The notes below the pieces were generated by a model. That model had not been told where the DNA came from. It did not search any database and worked only from the letters and a program-made list of their open reading frames with translations. This document shows, in pieces, positions 1 to 5,895 of a stretch of DNA of 21,200 nucleotides. Location: the IMG/VR virus record IMGVR_UViG_3300007229_000119, positions 1 through 21,200 of that record; one strand, given 5' to 3'. A program made the translations under genes and the position numbers. Position 1 is the first letter of the stretch. Each line of letters begins with the position of its first letter. The DNA comes from a virus.

Positions 1-1
1 A

Positions 2-79
2 AAAGCTGGCAAAGCAGCAACCAAAAGGAAAACATCAGCCAAGCCTGTAAATTGGAAAAAGAAAAAAGGAAAGAAGTAA
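2..79 (+). CDS. C-terminal end of upstream virion-region gene (partial, 5' end outside window)
   Basis: Frame 2 is open from the window edge to the TAA at 77-79 and encodes 25 residues, very rich in Lys and Ala and ending in NWKKKKGKK. The stop overlaps the next ATG (TAATG), as at most junctions here, which supports a genuine gene end. By synteny with tailed phages the upstream gene could be the portal protein or another head gene, but the visible fragment carries no diagnostic residues. A basic C-terminal tail would suit DNA contact inside the capsid; this is inference only. Confidence 0.6.
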   Translation, partial: KAGKAATKRKTSAKPVNWKKKKGKK

Positions 80-249
80 TGGGAAAAGGTTTAAAGCATT
101 ATTTTAAAAACGGCAAAGAGCACAAAGGTGCTACCCACAAAGACGCCAAAGGCAGAGTGATGTCTGGCAAAACGCACACAGACTCAAGCAAGTTTTTAGT
201 CCACATGAAAGACTTGTCTGATAAAGCCAAGAAAGTTGCCAGAGCATAA
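79..249 (+). CDS. Small basic phage protein, 56 aa, function unknown
   Basis: ATG at 79 overlaps the preceding TAA and is preferred over the in-frame TTG at 52, which would overlap the upstream gene by 28 nt. The product has many Lys and His residues, with a pattern of short repeats: HYFKNGKEHKGATH and then GKTHTDSSKFLVHMKDLS. I recall similar small His/Lys proteins next to portal-region genes in marine phages, but no function is known to me. No membrane segment or signal peptide is visible. It could be a minor virion or DNA-binding protein, but nothing in the sequence proves either. Confidence 0.65.
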   Translation: MGKGLKHYFKNGKEHKGATHKDAKGRVMSGKTHTDSSKFLVHMKDLSDKAKKVARA

Positions 250-506
250 TGGCTGAGTATAAAGGACGCAAAGTAACTCTTAACAAGCCTAGGCGAATCG
301 CAAAAGGCGAAACGTCTTATGGCAAGAAGAAGTCAGCTGTTTATGTAATGGATGGTGACAGAGTTAAGCGTGTTACTTTTGGCGACCCGAATATGCGTAT
401 TAAGAAAAATCAAAAAGGTCGCAGGAGCAACTTCCGCTCCCGTCACAATTGTGACACTCCTGGACCAAAAACAAAGGCACGATATTGGTCGTGTAAGGCA
501 TGGTAA
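249..506 (+). CDS. Conserved basic phage protein, 85 aa, function unknown
   Basis: Starts at the ATG overlapping the previous stop (TAATG at 247-251). It is strongly basic. The first half looks like a short beta-rich segment (SAVYVMDGDRVKRVTFGDP). The C-terminal half has FRSRHNCDTPGPKTKARYW and ends SCKAW. The fixed Cys, His, Cys and Trp pattern (RHNC...YWSCKAW) looks like a small structured domain, conceivably metal-binding. This kind of protein recurs in marine phage head regions from memory, annotated only as hypothetical. Its place before the head genes suggests a minor virion or assembly role (inference). Confidence 0.75.
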   Translation: MAEYKGRKVTLNKPRRIAKGETSYGKKKSAVYVMDGDRVKRVTFGDPNMRIKKNQKGRRSNFRSRHNCDTPGPKTKARYWSCKAW

Positions 507-507
507 T

Positions 508-966
508 ATGGCCGCACTGAGCAAGCTAGTGAAACCAATTACCAATAATGTATCAGACTTTTTAAAAAGCCTTTCTGATAAATATGTATATCACTCTGGG
601 TCTTTTAAAGATGAAGGGTCTTTTAAAAGTGTTGCTGAAAAAGGTCTTGTTCCATCAGAGGGAAAAGACAGCTCTGGAGTTTATATGGCTTATAGTCCTG
701 ATGGAACTTACTATCACGTTTCACCAGAAGAAGCTACAACTTTCAGAGCACCCATAAGCCCTATACTTGAAGACTATGGCCTTTATAAAGACACCCCATC
801 AGGAGTTCAATATGATGCTGAAGAGCTTATTGTTCCTGGAGCTGTTAGGCCAGATCTTTTAGAAGTTAAAGTTGGAGATAGGTACTTCCCAGTATCACAA
901 GTTAATGAGGTTGTTCAAAAAGTTGGGCTTCCAACAGCAAAACAATTAATCGGGAATGTTGATTGA
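508..966 (+). CDS. Putative ADP-ribosyltransferase-like accessory protein, 152 aa
   Basis: ATG 508 lies 1 nt after the previous stop; upstream in-frame ATGs would overlap the previous gene by more than 150 nt. The protein begins with an amphipathic basic helix (residues 2-22). It then shows YHSGS at 28-32 followed by a 'Gl.ps' turn, GVYM around Tyr59, and AEELIVPGAV at 104-112 with Glu105/Glu106. This His...Tyr...Glu order and spacing resembles the H-Y-E core of diphtheria-toxin/KptA-type ADP-ribosyltransferase folds. That is my reading of a motif, not a family match. No signal peptide or membrane segment is seen. Neighbours are small virion-region genes and two paralogous accessory proteins, so packaging into the capsid is possible. 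Alternatively it is a non-enzymatic structural protein. Confidence 0.5.
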   Translation: MAALSKLVKPITNNVSDFLKSLSDKYVYHSGSFKDEGSFKSVAEKGLVPSEGKDSSGVYMAYSPDGTYYHVSPEEATTFRAPISPILEDYGLYKDTPSGVQYDAEELIVPGAVRPDLLEVKVGDRYFPVSQVNEVVQKVGLPTAKQLIGNVD

Positions 967-1157
967 TGGCCAAAGCAGCAATTAAAAAAGTAGCTAATGC
1001 AGAGATCCGTGCAGCAAAGAGCTTCCTTGAGAAGCGAGGCATAAAGTCTGATGAGGTCAGCCCACGCAAGTTTGCCAAAGCTGCAAAAGAGCTAGACAAA
1101 GGCTTTCAAGAAACATTAAAGATACTCGCTCGTGAGTTATCAGGAGGTCAAGTGTAA
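966..1157 (+). CDS. Small helical phage protein, 63 aa, function unknown
   Basis: ATG 966 overlaps the upstream TGA (TGATG), and the stop TAA overlaps the next ATG, so it is translationally coupled on both sides. The product is all-helical in appearance, rich in Lys, Ala and Glu, with a conserved-looking core (EVSPRKFAKAAKELDKGFQE) and an end LARELSGGQV. I believe similar short proteins are common in marine phage genomes as hypothetical proteins. No catalytic residues, membrane segments or Cys are present. The position, between accessory genes and upstream of head genes, suggests a minor virion or scaffolding-type helper (inference). Confidence 0.7.
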   Translation: MAKAAIKKVANAEIRAAKSFLEKRGIKSDEVSPRKFAKAAKELDKGFQETLKILARELSGGQV

Positions 1158-1732
1158 TGGCAAAACAATTACAATATATGGATGCCCTTGGCCCAACAAT
1201 CGCAAAGGCAAGGTTTGCTGCTGAAGGTGGAGATGTTGCCGCTGAAGAAGCTCGGTTGATGAATCCTGATTATGTTGCTCCTGGAGTTATGGAGCAATCC
1301 ACAGGCACACTTCAAGCATACACCCCAACCATGCGCGAGAATGCAGAGTCAAAAATAGCAGGTGCTCTTGAGAACATAGGCATGTCAAAGCAATCCGCAA
1401 GAGACTCAGCCATAGGTTTCACAGGCACAATGGACTCAAGCAGAGGTGGCTTGGGAGTTGGGGTTCTTGATTTTGCTGCACCATTCTCAATCCCAACAGC
1501 AGTTCAAGAAGCAGGTCGCGAAGTTAAGGCAATACGCAATGACCCTAATTCAAGCGGAACAGATTATATTTTTCCAGCACTAACAGTTGGTTTAAGCGTG
1601 GCAGAATCATTGCCTTTGGCCAAAGCAGCAACTGCACCACTCAAAGCCTTCATTAAGAACTTAGCTGCAAAATCAAAGCCTGTCGCAGAACCGTTGAAGC
1701 TGATGAAGCAAAGTCGTGGCTTAAAAACTTAG
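1157..1732 (+). CDS. Ala-rich hypothetical protein, 191 aa
   Basis: Starts at ATG 1157, overlapping the preceding stop by one base. Residues 1-60 hold an Ala/Glu-rich region followed by VAPGVMEQSTG. The middle (about 85-115) is Gly/Ser-rich. From about 138 to the end come hydrophobic and Lys/Ala-rich helices (IFPALTVGLSVAESLPL, then KAFIKNLAAKSKP). This Ala-rich, partly amphipathic composition resembles internal virion proteins of short-tailed phages, and ends with a basic tail like its neighbours. I do not recognise a domain. It is separated from the next gene by 13 nt with a weak Shine-Dalgarno (GAAAG). Confidence 0.65.
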   Translation: MAKQLQYMDALGPTIAKARFAAEGGDVAAEEARLMNPDYVAPGVMEQSTGTLQAYTPTMRENAESKIAGALENIGMSKQSARDSAIGFTGTMDSSRGGLGVGVLDFAAPFSIPTAVQEAGREVKAIRNDPNSSGTDYIFPALTVGLSVAESLPLAKAATAPLKAFIKNLAAKSKPVAEPLKLMKQSRGLKT

Positions 1733-1745
1733 TGAAAGAATCAAA

Positions 1746-2465
1746 ATGAGCAAGCTAGCAAAACTTATAAAAGAGCTTTCCCCAGACGCGATACGTTGGG
1801 CAGAGTCAGTTGCTGCTAAGCTCTCAGGCAAGCCAGAAGACTTTGTTCGCTATCCGACGACAACTGAGCAAGTAATATACAGGACAGGTGAAAAGCTCGC
1901 TAATCTTGAAAGGCTAGCTCCTCAGATGCTAGACATCTATGATGATAGAGCTTTGTATGAAGCATTAGATGAAGCCAAGAAAGGTCGCACTGATGTTGGG
2001 TTGATTGCTCCTGATACTTTCCGCAAGGCTGCAGCAGAGATAAATACAGACGACCCTTACATACGCGACATGGTTGCCAAAAAAGTTCAAAACTTACAAG
2101 ACTTGCGCCAGTCTGGGATACGCTTCTCGGATGTTCCTTTTTTAGGATACCAAGAACCTTATCCTGGGGTAGCTCAAATTTTCTCTCATGAAGGTCGCCA
2201 CAGATCCAGAGCACTCGCAGGTGAAGGCGAACCATTGCAACTTGTCAGGATGCGTCCTTATAGAGCATCTTATGAAGGGGAAACAAATGCCCCTCTTATG
2301 ACGGAAATGGATCCGAACACCCAGATATACTCTGAAGTCAGCACAATGCAAGAAAACAGTGGCGGCAAGCCAATAGGTTCTCTTGGCGAGCTAATTAAAT
2401 TTTTAGGACTTGGGGCTGTCGCAGTTCCTGGAGCACTGTCTCAGATGGGTGAAAAAGATGGCTAG
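1746..2465 (+). CDS. Accessory protein with HEGRHR motif (ParB/Srx-like?), 239 aa, tandem paralogue A
   Basis: ATG 1746 follows a short gap with GAAAG upstream. An N-terminal amphipathic helix (MSKLAKLIKEL) is followed by DVGLIAPDTFRKAAAEI at 83-99. The motif HEGRHRSRAL lies at 148-157, followed by a hydrophobic strand (LQLVRM). The C-terminal hydrophobic module GSLGELIKFLGLGAVAVPGA is at 211-230. The GRHR followed by a small-residue helix resembles the box II region of ParB-type and sulfiredoxin-fold (ParB/Srx) domains and motifs in phage polyvalent proteins; this is motif-level only. The downstream gene shares the order DVGL/NLGV-AP, H-x-G-R-H, YSE and the C-terminal module, so the two are paralogues. 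The role is unknown; a capsid-delivered effector or a minor virion protein are both possible. Confidence 0.6.
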   Translation: MSKLAKLIKELSPDAIRWAESVAAKLSGKPEDFVRYPTTTEQVIYRTGEKLANLERLAPQMLDIYDDRALYEALDEAKKGRTDVGLIAPDTFRKAAAEINTDDPYIRDMVAKKVQNLQDLRQSGIRFSDVPFLGYQEPYPGVAQIFSHEGRHRSRALAGEGEPLQLVRMRPYRASYEGETNAPLMTEMDPNTQIYSEVSTMQENSGGKPIGSLGELIKFLGLGAVAVPGALSQMGEKDG

Positions 2466-3126
2466 TAAACTTGTAAGAGCTTTTGTTGAGAGTCTGGCGA
2501 AAAAGGTCTATATGACTCCTGAACAGGCAACTTCAACATATGCTCAAAAAGCAGCAAAGATAGTCAAAGAAGATCCTAGGTTTTTAAAACTTTACGATGA
2601 AGAAGATATCGGCAGTGCTATATATAGTTCAAGAACAGGAGAGGCTAATCTTGGCGTGATGGCTCCTGAGAAATTCCTCGAATTGGCTGCACAGATGCCC
2701 ACTGATAAAAAAGGCTATGAGTTTATAAGAGAAACAATTGACCAGAAAAAATCAGATATAGCAGAAGGCACCCCAAGACAACAATTTACATTCCCTACTT
2801 TGGGCATGAGATTAAACCCCAAAGACAACTCTTTATTTGTCAACATGCATGATGGCAGACACATTAACACAGCAATGAAAGAGATGGGCTATCCAAAAGG
2901 ACTTGTTGAGATTGTCCCTCAATACAAAACACCAAACCTAAAAACAATGTCCCCAGACACCCCAGTTTACAGTGAAGAATCATTTATTGATGACGTTGAG
3001 ATTCCCAGCAAGCAAGTCGGGACTCTTGGCGAGCTTGTTAAATTCCTAGGATTAGGAGCTGTTGTTGCTCCTGGAGCTTTGTCACAGTTGACTGATAATC
3101 AAAAAGGAGATAAGGTTGCTGAATAG
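2458..3126 (+). CDS. Accessory protein with HDGRH motif, 222 aa, tandem paralogue B
   Basis: ATG 2458 overlaps the upstream stop by 8 nt and is preferred over an ATG at 2410, which would overlap far more. It has the same plan as its upstream neighbour: a basic N-terminal helix (MASKLVRAFVESLAKK), NLGVMAPEKFLELAAQM at 64-80, HDGRH at 131-135, YSEES at 171-175, and GTLGELVKFLGLGAV at 188-202. The two diverge strongly elsewhere. Here the Arg after the second motif His is replaced by Ile, so if the motif is catalytic or nucleotide-binding in copy A it may be altered here. The cassette ends at the first intergenic gap in the window, suggesting the end of an upstream transcription unit. Confidence 0.6.
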   Translation: MASKLVRAFVESLAKKVYMTPEQATSTYAQKAAKIVKEDPRFLKLYDEEDIGSAIYSSRTGEANLGVMAPEKFLELAAQMPTDKKGYEFIRETIDQKKSDIAEGTPRQQFTFPTLGMRLNPKDNSLFVNMHDGRHINTAMKEMGYPKGLVEIVPQYKTPNLKTMSPDTPVYSEESFIDDVEIPSKQVGTLGELVKFLGLGAVVAPGALSQLTDNQKGDKVAE

Positions 3127-3138
3127 AGTTGGTTTTGC

Positions 3139-3159
3139 ATCCTCGCTAACAAAGAGGAT
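3139..3159 (+). terminator. Possible stem-loop after accessory cluster
   Basis: ATCCTC at 3139-3144 pairs with GAGGAT at 3154-3159 across a 9-nt loop, 13 nt after the stop of the previous gene, in the first non-coding gap of the window. There is no run of T after the stem (ACAACACG follows), so it is not a classical intrinsic terminator. It may be an RNA processing or stability element, or chance. Confidence 0.3.
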
Positions 3160-3199
3160 ACAACACGAAAACAAACTTAAAAAGAAAGGAGCCAACAAG

Positions 3200-3241
3200 A
3201 TGTATGGCAAGAAAAAGGGTAAAGGTGGAAAGAAAAAATAA
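3200..3241 (+). CDS. Putative Lys/Gly micropeptide, 13 aa
   Basis: ATG 3200 is preceded by AAAGGAG (GGAG at 3188-3191) with an 8-nt spacer, among the better ribosome-binding sites here. It opens a 13-codon frame, MYGKKKGKGGKKK, ending at TAA 3239-3241. The composition (8 Lys, 4 Gly counting the whole peptide) echoes the Lys-rich tail of the gene at the window's left edge. Such a peptide could bind DNA or RNA, or the frame could be a leader whose translation governs the downstream genes. The alternative reading is that this ribosome-binding site serves the ATG at 3204 in another frame (55 codons). Both cannot be judged without comparison or expression data. Confidence 0.4.
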   Translation: MYGKKKGKGGKKK

Positions 3242-3371
3242 AGACGCAACTGTCTTTGTCACAGGCGTTTCCATGTCAGGGAAGGTAAAAGATGACGACA
3301 ATAGAACTCCTGAAGGCGATCAAACGCAATCTGAGGGAGAAGCGATCGGCGATAGCCGAGAAGATGATTGA
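3204..3371 (+). CDS. Alternative overlapping ORF, 55 aa
   Basis: ATG 3204 lies 4 nt inside the 13-codon frame and opens a different frame running to TGA 3369-3371, overlapping the next gene by 80 nt. The product is basic at the start (MARKRVKVERKNK), has a strand-like DATVFVTGVSMSGKV resembling the 'VTGV..tG.V' motif I associate with marine phage virion proteins, and ends in an acidic, disordered tail. The ribosome-binding site GGAG at 3188 is 12 nt upstream, rather far. If real, it fills the otherwise unexplained gap before 3292. The large overlap and the poor spacing keep confidence low. Confidence 0.35.
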   Translation: MARKRVKVERKNKDATVFVTGVSMSGKVKDDDNRTPEGDQTQSEGEAIGDSREDD

Positions 3372-3489
3372 AGGTCGGGAGTCTGATTTTCAATCATACC
3401 AAAAGGACGTTGGCATTGCACAAGGATTAGAAGATGCTTGTGCAATAATCGACGAAACATTAAATCAAATTGATGAAGAGGATGCATAA
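3292..3489 (+). CDS. Small coiled-coil phage protein, 65 aa, function unknown
   Basis: Begins at ATG 3292 after AAGG about 7 nt upstream. The sequence is almost wholly helical: TIELLKAIKRNLREKRSAIA, then a short break with DFQSYQKDVGIAQGLEDA and an acidic end (IDETLNQIDEEDA). This charged two-helix hairpin recurs in many phages upstream of head genes, always as a hypothetical protein as far as I recall. It sits 1 nt before the co-chaperonin gene and is probably cotranslated with it. A role as a small assembly or virion-associated helper is only inferred from position. Confidence 0.75.
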   Translation: MTTIELLKAIKRNLREKRSAIAEKMIEGRESDFQSYQKDVGIAQGLEDACAIIDETLNQIDEEDA

Positions 3490-3490
3490 C

Positions 3491-3895
3491 ATGTCTCATC
3501 CGCATGCAATATACACCGATGAAGAAAATAAAGCGACCATCGGTTCTCACCAACTTCCAATACCAATGAATTGGAAAGTCCTAGTCCAGCCCAATGAAAC
3601 CAAAAAAGAGACCAAAGGTGGAATAATCCTGCCTTCAATCTCAAGAGACAATGAGAGTTATCTCACTGCTCATGGAACAATTGCAGCATTGGGCGAACTT
3701 GCTTATCATGATAGAGATACTGGCCAGCCTTGGAAGATGTCAACACGTCCACAGGTCGGCAATCGTATCACCTATGGAAAATACGCAGGTCAAAAAATTG
3801 TAGTTAATGGTGTCAGCTTCCTTATATTGAATGATGATGAGATTACATCCATTCTTCCTGAGGGTGCTGAGATTACTGGCTACTTACCAACTTGA
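3491..3895 (+). CDS. GroES-like co-chaperonin (Cpn10 family), 134 aa
   Basis: A co-chaperonin caps the host GroEL ring so that a bound protein can fold inside. Here residues 21-35 (QLPIPMNWKVLVQPN) match the start of the Cpn10 barrel. ETKKETKGGIILPS at 36-49 is the mobile loop, with the GGIIL contact motif that docks on the GroEL apical domain. HGTIAALGE at 61-69 and QVGNRITYGKYAGQKIVVNGVSFLILNDDEI at 88-118 follow the order of GroES strands. The protein is longer than bacterial GroES (about 97 aa) because of an N-terminal extension and an insert of about 17 residues after ALGE. The start at ATG 3491 follows the previous stop by one base. It lies directly upstream of scaffold and capsid genes, as expected for a capsid-folding helper like T4 gp31. 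(Residues quoted in two parts: QVGNRITYGKYAG and QKIVVNGVSFLILN.). Confidence 0.85.
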   Translation: MSHPHAIYTDEENKATIGSHQLPIPMNWKVLVQPNETKKETKGGIILPSISRDNESYLTAHGTIAALGELAYHDRDTGQPWKMSTRPQVGNRITYGKYAGQKIVVNGVSFLILNDDEITSILPEGAEITGYLPT

Positions 3896-3900
3896 GGTGA
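3894..3900 (+). promoter_or_regulatory. Strong ribosome-binding site before scaffold gene
   Basis: GAGGTGA overlaps the stop of the co-chaperonin gene and sits 5 nt before ATG 3906. It fixes the scaffold start at 3906 rather than the in-frame ATG at 3831, which would lie inside the co-chaperonin gene. Confidence 0.6.
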
Positions 3901-3905
3901 ATAAC

Positions 3906-4820
3906 ATGGAAAACACCACCATGGCTGAAAAAGAACAGCTGGAAATTGTAGAAGAAGAAATCAAAGATGCCAAGCGAAGAGCTGGCGAAGAAGATTTTGA
4001 AATTGAAATAACTGACGAGCCAGAGGCTGATGATGAATTGGTCGCAAAGCAGGAACCAGAAAAAGAAGAGGATCCTGAGTATGGCGAGAAAGTTCAAAAA
4101 AGAATTAAGAAGCTTGTTGATCAAAGACGTGAGGCTGAATTAGAAGCCAAAAAACAGCAAGAGCAAAATGCTCAACTTGCAGCTCGTCTTGAGAGGCTTG
4201 AGAAAGGCTCCCAACATCAAGCTGAAAATGCATTCCACACTCGCTATGAGCAAACAAAATCTGCATTGGCCAAAGCCATTGAAGAAGGCGACACTCAGTC
4301 CCAACTTGATTTCTCAGAGCAAATGGCAGACATGCGTGCAGCTATGCGCATAGCTGAAATGCAAAAGCAAACAGCGCAACAGCAACGCACAGCATCACCA
4401 ACAGTTGGTCGTGCTCAACAAGCTGCAGAAAACCCAGCACCTGCAAAGGCAATGTCTTGGTGGGAAAAGAATCGTTGGTTCAATTCTGCTGGTTATGAGC
4501 GAGAAACTGCTGCAGCTCGTGCAATTGATGTTCAATTGGATCTTGAAGGAAACGACAAGAATTCAGAAGAATATTACGATTTGTTAAATAATCGTTTACA
4601 AAAAATGTTTCCCGAGTTAAGCTCAGGAGGCGAAACAAATAAGCCTAGAGTAAAAAGCAGATCACCAGTTGCGCCAACTGCAGGCGGCTCTCAGGGTTAT
4701 AAAGGGAATAGGGTTCGCATGTCACAAGACCAACTTAGGATGGCTAGAGAACTTGGTATTACTGATGAAAAAGGACTCAAAGCATATGAGGCCGAAATCA
4801 AAAGACAAGCAAGGAGCTAA
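3906..4820 (+). CDS. Head scaffolding-like protein, 304 aa
   Basis: Scaffolding proteins guide capsid protein into a prohead and then leave or are degraded. This product has the usual signature: a highly acidic, disordered N-terminus (residues 1-60, many Glu/Asp), a basic/acidic coiled coil (about 61-160) rich in Gln, Ala and Lys, and a helical SWWEKNRWF segment at 184-192. The end, from about 270, holds a small basic helical region (QLRMARELGITDEKGLKAY) that could be the capsid-binding part. The gene lies between the co-chaperonin and virion genes, three genes before the major capsid protein, where scaffolds normally sit. The start is set by GAGGTGA at 3894. No protease motif was seen. The family assignment rests on composition and position. 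Confidence 0.65.
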   Translation: MENTTMAEKEQLEIVEEEIKDAKRRAGEEDFEIEITDEPEADDELVAKQEPEKEEDPEYGEKVQKRIKKLVDQRREAELEAKKQQEQNAQLAARLERLEKGSQHQAENAFHTRYEQTKSALAKAIEEGDTQSQLDFSEQMADMRAAMRIAEMQKQTAQQQRTASPTVGRAQQAAENPAPAKAMSWWEKNRWFNSAGYERETAAARAIDVQLDLEGNDKNSEEYYDLLNNRLQKMFPELSSGGETNKPRVKSRSPVAPTAGGSQGYKGNRVRMSQDQLRMARELGITDEKGLKAYEAEIKRQARS

Positions 4821-4822
4821 TC

Positions 4823-5308
4823 ATGGCTGAGAAAAGAAATGTGCGTGCAAATGAATCCCGTTCAAATATCCGAGAAGATGAGGCTCGTCCTCAAGCTGCT
4901 TGGTCTCCACCGTCACTTTTGGATGCGCCTGAGGCTCGTTCAGGAATGACACAGAGGTGGGTTGCCACCTCTATTCAGGGTAAGGATACCCCAGACAACG
5001 TCTTCAAGCGTATGCGTGAAGGTTGGAATCCTCGCCCTGCTGATACTGTGAAAGATAAGAGATTCCCAACTATCAATCACGGCCAATGGGAAGGTTGCAT
5101 TGGAATTGAAGGAATGCTGCTTTGTGAAATGCCTATTGAACAGCATAAGTCTATGAAAGACTATTATGCAAATAGGAATTACGAGCAGAACGAATCACTT
5201 TCAGGTGACCTAGATGCACTAAATCGTTCAGGTGGTCCAAGAGTTTATCAAACTCGCGAATCATCTGTTTCAAAAGGCCGCAGAGATCTTGCGGCTATGG
5301 AAGACTAA
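4823..5308 (+). CDS. Conserved marine-phage head-region protein, 161 aa
   Basis: ATG 4823 follows the scaffold stop by 2 nt, with GGAG in the end of the scaffold gene. The N-terminus is charged and disordered. Residues about 43-100 form the conserved-looking core: QRWVATSIQGKDTPDNVFKR, GWNPRPADTV, then FPTINHGQWEGCIGIEGMLL and CEMPIE. After that come helix-forming, polar residues (MKDYYANRNYEQNESLSGD). I associate the 'RW...S..G.D...N...R...GW.PR.A' pattern with a protein found between scaffold and capsid genes in marine short-tailed phages, without known function. It could be a scaffold partner, head-maturation protein or minor capsid component. Confidence 0.7.
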   Translation: MAEKRNVRANESRSNIREDEARPQAAWSPPSLLDAPEARSGMTQRWVATSIQGKDTPDNVFKRMREGWNPRPADTVKDKRFPTINHGQWEGCIGIEGMLLCEMPIEQHKSMKDYYANRNYEQNESLSGDLDALNRSGGPRVYQTRESSVSKGRRDLAAMED

Positions 5309-5330
5309 AAACTCGTGAAGGAGTGAAAAA

Positions 5331-5882
5331 ATGGCAAATGTTGATGCTGCCTTTGGGTTCGTCCCAGTTCGCCACATGAGCGGTAATATTCCACGTGCAA
5401 ATAAATACACCATTGCTTCTGGTTTAGCGGAGAATATCTTCACAGGTGATCTTGTTATTATTATTAATACAGGTCTTCTGACCCCGCACACAGCCACTGA
5501 AGTAAATAATATTGGTGTATTTGCAGGTGTTTCATATACCGCTGCAGATGGCTCTTATGTGTATAGCCAGTATTGGCCATCAGGCACAACTGCTACAAAT
5601 ATCGTAGCATATGTGTATGATGATCCATATACTGTTTATAAAGTTCAGTCAGCTGGAACTCCAGCCCAAACTAATATCGGCAACTGTGCTGATGTTGTTG
5701 CGGGTGCAGGTTCCACTACAACTGGTCAGTCAGGTTTTGAAATTTCAGGAACCATGGCTGCAGGTGCTGCAACTTGTAAAATTCTTAGTCTTTATGAGGC
5801 TCCTGATAATGCTTTCGGCGCAAACGCCATTATGGAAGTTATTATTAACGAGCACCTCTTAAAAGACTCAGCTGGTATATAG
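5331..5882 (+). CDS. Probable capsid-associated structural protein, 183 aa
   Basis: ATG 5331 follows AAGGAG (5318-5323), a good ribosome-binding site, suggesting strong expression. The product begins ANVDAAFGFVPVRHMSGN and continues with alternating beta strands, many Gly/Ala/Thr, few charges, ending in VIINEHLLKDSAGI. Such beta-rich proteins directly before the major capsid gene are usually decoration or head-stabilising proteins. I recall the 'FGF.PVRH..G' opening from marine phage virion proteins. There is no signal peptide or membrane segment. The high Gly/Thr content argues for an exposed beta-sandwich. The exact role (decoration, spike or vertex protein) cannot be decided from sequence. 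Confidence 0.7.
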   Translation: MANVDAAFGFVPVRHMSGNIPRANKYTIASGLAENIFTGDLVIIINTGLLTPHTATEVNNIGVFAGVSYTAADGSYVYSQYWPSGTTATNIVAYVYDDPYTVYKVQSAGTPAQTNIGNCADVVAGAGSTTTGQSGFEISGTMAAGAATCKILSLYEAPDNAFGANAIMEVIINEHLLKDSAGI

Positions 5883-5887
5883 GAGGG
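5881..5887 (+). promoter_or_regulatory. Strong ribosome-binding site of major capsid gene
   Basis: AGGAGGG lies 8 nt before ATG 5896 and is a near-perfect Shine-Dalgarno sequence, consistent with very high translation of the capsid protein. Confidence 0.65.
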
Positions 5888-5895
5888 TTTGAAAA

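Noticed and set aside
8-1632. Recurring CAAAGCAGCAA at 8-20, 969-982 and 1619-1632
   Set aside because: Short, encodes Lys-Ala-Ala type residues in Ala/Lys-rich proteins and varies on either side; codon bias explains it better than a repeat element.
3132-3163. Possible promoter TTGCAT - 16 nt - GATACA in the gap after 3126
   Set aside because: Only three of six -10 positions match and the spacing is short; the region overlaps the hairpin. Too weak to call.
3873-4124. Phe/Leu-rich minus-strand ORF resembling a membrane protein
   Set aside because: It is antisense to the Glu/Lys-rich scaffold gene; GAA and AAA codons reversed give TTC and TTT, so the hydrophobicity is an artefact.
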